Of a DNA stretch of 6,707 nucleotides, positions 6,247 to 6,707 are shown in pieces (positions within the stretch are counted from its first letter, which is position 1; every line of letters starts with the position of its first letter). A program made the translations under genes and the position numbers. This DNA comes from CAYRYU01 sp964428355 (lineage in GTDB: Bacteria > Muiribacteriota > Ozemobacteria > Ozemobacterales > Ozemobacteraceae). The stretch spans positions 1-6,707 of the forward strand of contig CAYRYU010000187.1 in assembly GCA_964428355.1 (NCBI GenBank), given 5' to 3'. The notes below the pieces were generated by a model that saw only the letters and a list, made by a program, of their open reading frames with translations, ran no database searches and had not been told where the DNA came from.

Positions 6247-6551
6247 CCAAAACCTCCGACAACCCCTCCCCTTCGGCCAAGCGCAGGGATGGGGGGCCCC
6301 AGCGGGTATTTCATCCCTTTCCTGACATCCAGCAACCCATCACGCGGGATCTTCCCAATGCACCCCGAATGGCCATTCGTCGGAGGTTGGGCACGATCCC
6401 CCGCGGACGGTGCTCAGAGGATGAAATCGGGCTTTTCCACCCGGCTTTCTTCCGACCGGATGAAGTTGTCGAAGAAGCCCCCCCCTCTGCCATTTGAACT
6501 CCGGCTTTCCAACCTTCCCCGCACTATCTGGTGCGTGATTCCGAATTTCCT
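6247..6551. other. Intergenic stretch with no supported gene
   Basis: Between the peptidase stop and the prepilin start are 349 bases, of which these 305 precede the promoter/hairpin region. Short frames exist on both strands but none has a ribosome binding site plus recognisable content. One minus-strand frame ends in FFDNFIRSEESRVEKPDFIL (about 6414-6475), which looks protein-like but cannot be extended into a gene without running antisense into the prepilin. A run of eight C lies at 6478-6485. No clear hairpin with T-run closing the peptidase gene was seen. Confidence 0.5.
6251..6388. repeat. Widely spaced 10-bp inverted repeat
   Basis: AACCTCCGAC at 6251-6260 is exactly complementary to GTCGGAGGTT at 6379-6388, with 118 bases between. 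The match stops sharply at both ends. It could be a long-range RNA pairing downstream of the peptidase gene, or chance in a GC-rich stretch of this size. Confidence 0.25.
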
Positions 6552-6590
6552 CTCCCTTCCGGTTTGAGATATACTGGACCGGAGAGGGAG
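6552..6590 (+). promoter_or_regulatory. Inverted repeat around -10, covering the prepilin Shine-Dalgarno
   Basis: CTCCCTTCCGGT (6552-6563) pairs with ACCGGA-G-AGGGAG (6578-6590): twelve base pairs broken by one bulged G at 6584, with a 14-base loop. The right arm is the purine-rich Shine-Dalgarno region of the gene starting at 6596. As RNA it would hide the ribosome binding site; as DNA it is a dyad flanking the possible -10 box and could be an operator. Confidence 0.5.
6570..6575 (+). promoter_or_regulatory. Possible -10 element for the prepilin gene
   Basis: TATACT matches 5 of 6 bases of the sigma-70 -10 consensus in an otherwise GC-rich stretch. At the usual upstream spacing only TTTCCT-like sequence is found (about 6546-6551), so the -35 is weak. 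Transcription would start near 6582, leaving a leader of about 14 bases that begins within the Shine-Dalgarno region. Confidence 0.4.
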
Positions 6591-6595
6591 GGGAG

Positions 6596-6707
6596 ATGTC
6601 GTCAAATTTTTCCCGGTCGAAAGGCTTTTCTTTCATCGAGCTGATCGTGGGGCTTCTCATCCTTTCCCTTGTACTTTTCGGGGTCGTCCAGATGACCCAG
6701 TTTTTCG
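6596..6707 (+). CDS. Type IV prepilin / pseudopilin-like protein, N-terminal part
   Basis: Only 37 codons lie in the window and the gene continues past the right edge. The N-terminus is a class III prepilin signal: a short hydrophilic leader (MSSNFSRSKG), prepilin peptidase cleavage expected after Gly10, Phe11 as the mature and usually N-methylated first residue, and the conserved Glu at mature position 5 (GFSFIELIVG). A continuous hydrophobic helix (FIELIVGLLILSLVLFGVV) follows, which holds the subunit in the inner membrane and packs the filament core. The product could be a pilin of a type IV pilus, a pseudopilin of a type II secretion system, or a stand-alone pilin-like protein; the missing C-terminal part and neighbours would decide. 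GGAGAGGGAGGGGAG directly precedes ATG 6596 and fixes the start. It is separated from the upstream genes by 349 bases, so it is probably a separate unit. Confidence 0.88.
   Translation, partial: MSSNFSRSKGFSFIELIVGLLILSLVLFGVVQMTQFF

Noticed and set aside
6311..6660. Minus-strand short frames, one ending in a protein-like FIRSEESRVEKPDFIL
   Set aside because: They have no recognisable start, and the longer ones run antisense over the well-supported prepilin start. A gene remnant cannot be excluded but is not supported.
1..6707. Mobile element, CRISPR array, tRNA or rRNA
   Set aside because: No transposase or integrase motifs, no regularly spaced repeats and no cloverleaf or rRNA-like stretches were seen on either strand by reading.

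Overview
The window is GC-rich bacterial DNA of roughly 60% GC by eye. It shows Shine-Dalgarno-preceded genes, Sec-type signal peptides, a peptidoglycan-binding protein and a type IV prepilin-like N-terminus. This suggests a bacterium that exports many proteins and probably has a diderm envelope, but nothing here fixes the phylum. No rRNA, tRNA, CRISPR array, transposase or integrase was seen.

Layout. Positions 1-165 hold no gene I can support, but contain a run of 12 C. A membrane-anchored protein with an N-terminal zinc ribbon and a C-terminal FGE-sulfatase (SUMF1-like) domain is on the minus strand (1242 down to 166). From a 91-bp divergent intergenic region, a plus-strand series runs the other way: a secreted protein with a PKD-like domain (1334-2329); a membrane-anchored or secreted TIM-barrel protein resembling GH18/GH85 glycosidases (2326-3318, ATGA overlap with the previous gene); a class I SAM-dependent methyltransferase (3331-4044); a secreted protein of unknown function with beta-propeller-like stretches (about 4074-5210); and, after a 91-bp gap, a secreted peptidoglycan-binding plus C39-like cysteine peptidase (5302-6246). 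After a 349-bp gap, a type IV prepilin-like gene starts at 6596 and runs off the window. Its Shine-Dalgarno lies in one arm of a near-perfect inverted repeat that flanks a possible -10 element.

How the genes may work together. The four genes from 1334 to 5210 are tightly packed and probably one transcript; the peptidase may be read through or have its own promoter. Four of the five plus-strand proteins, and the divergent FGE-like protein, have signal or membrane segments, so the cluster mainly serves the cell envelope or exterior. A carbohydrate-active barrel fold next to a PKD protein suggests glycan binding or processing, and the final enzyme suggests action at the peptidoglycan. The methyltransferase is the only clearly cytoplasmic member and its substrate is unknown. 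Calling this one functional system is inference from gene order only.

Most interesting points: the barrel protein carries H-L-N-I-E where GH18 enzymes carry D-x-D-x-E, so it has the Asn-x-Glu pair used by GH85 enzymes; the FGE-like domain lacks the catalytic cysteines of true formylglycine-generating enzymes; and the prepilin Shine-Dalgarno could be hidden in a hairpin in read-through transcripts only.
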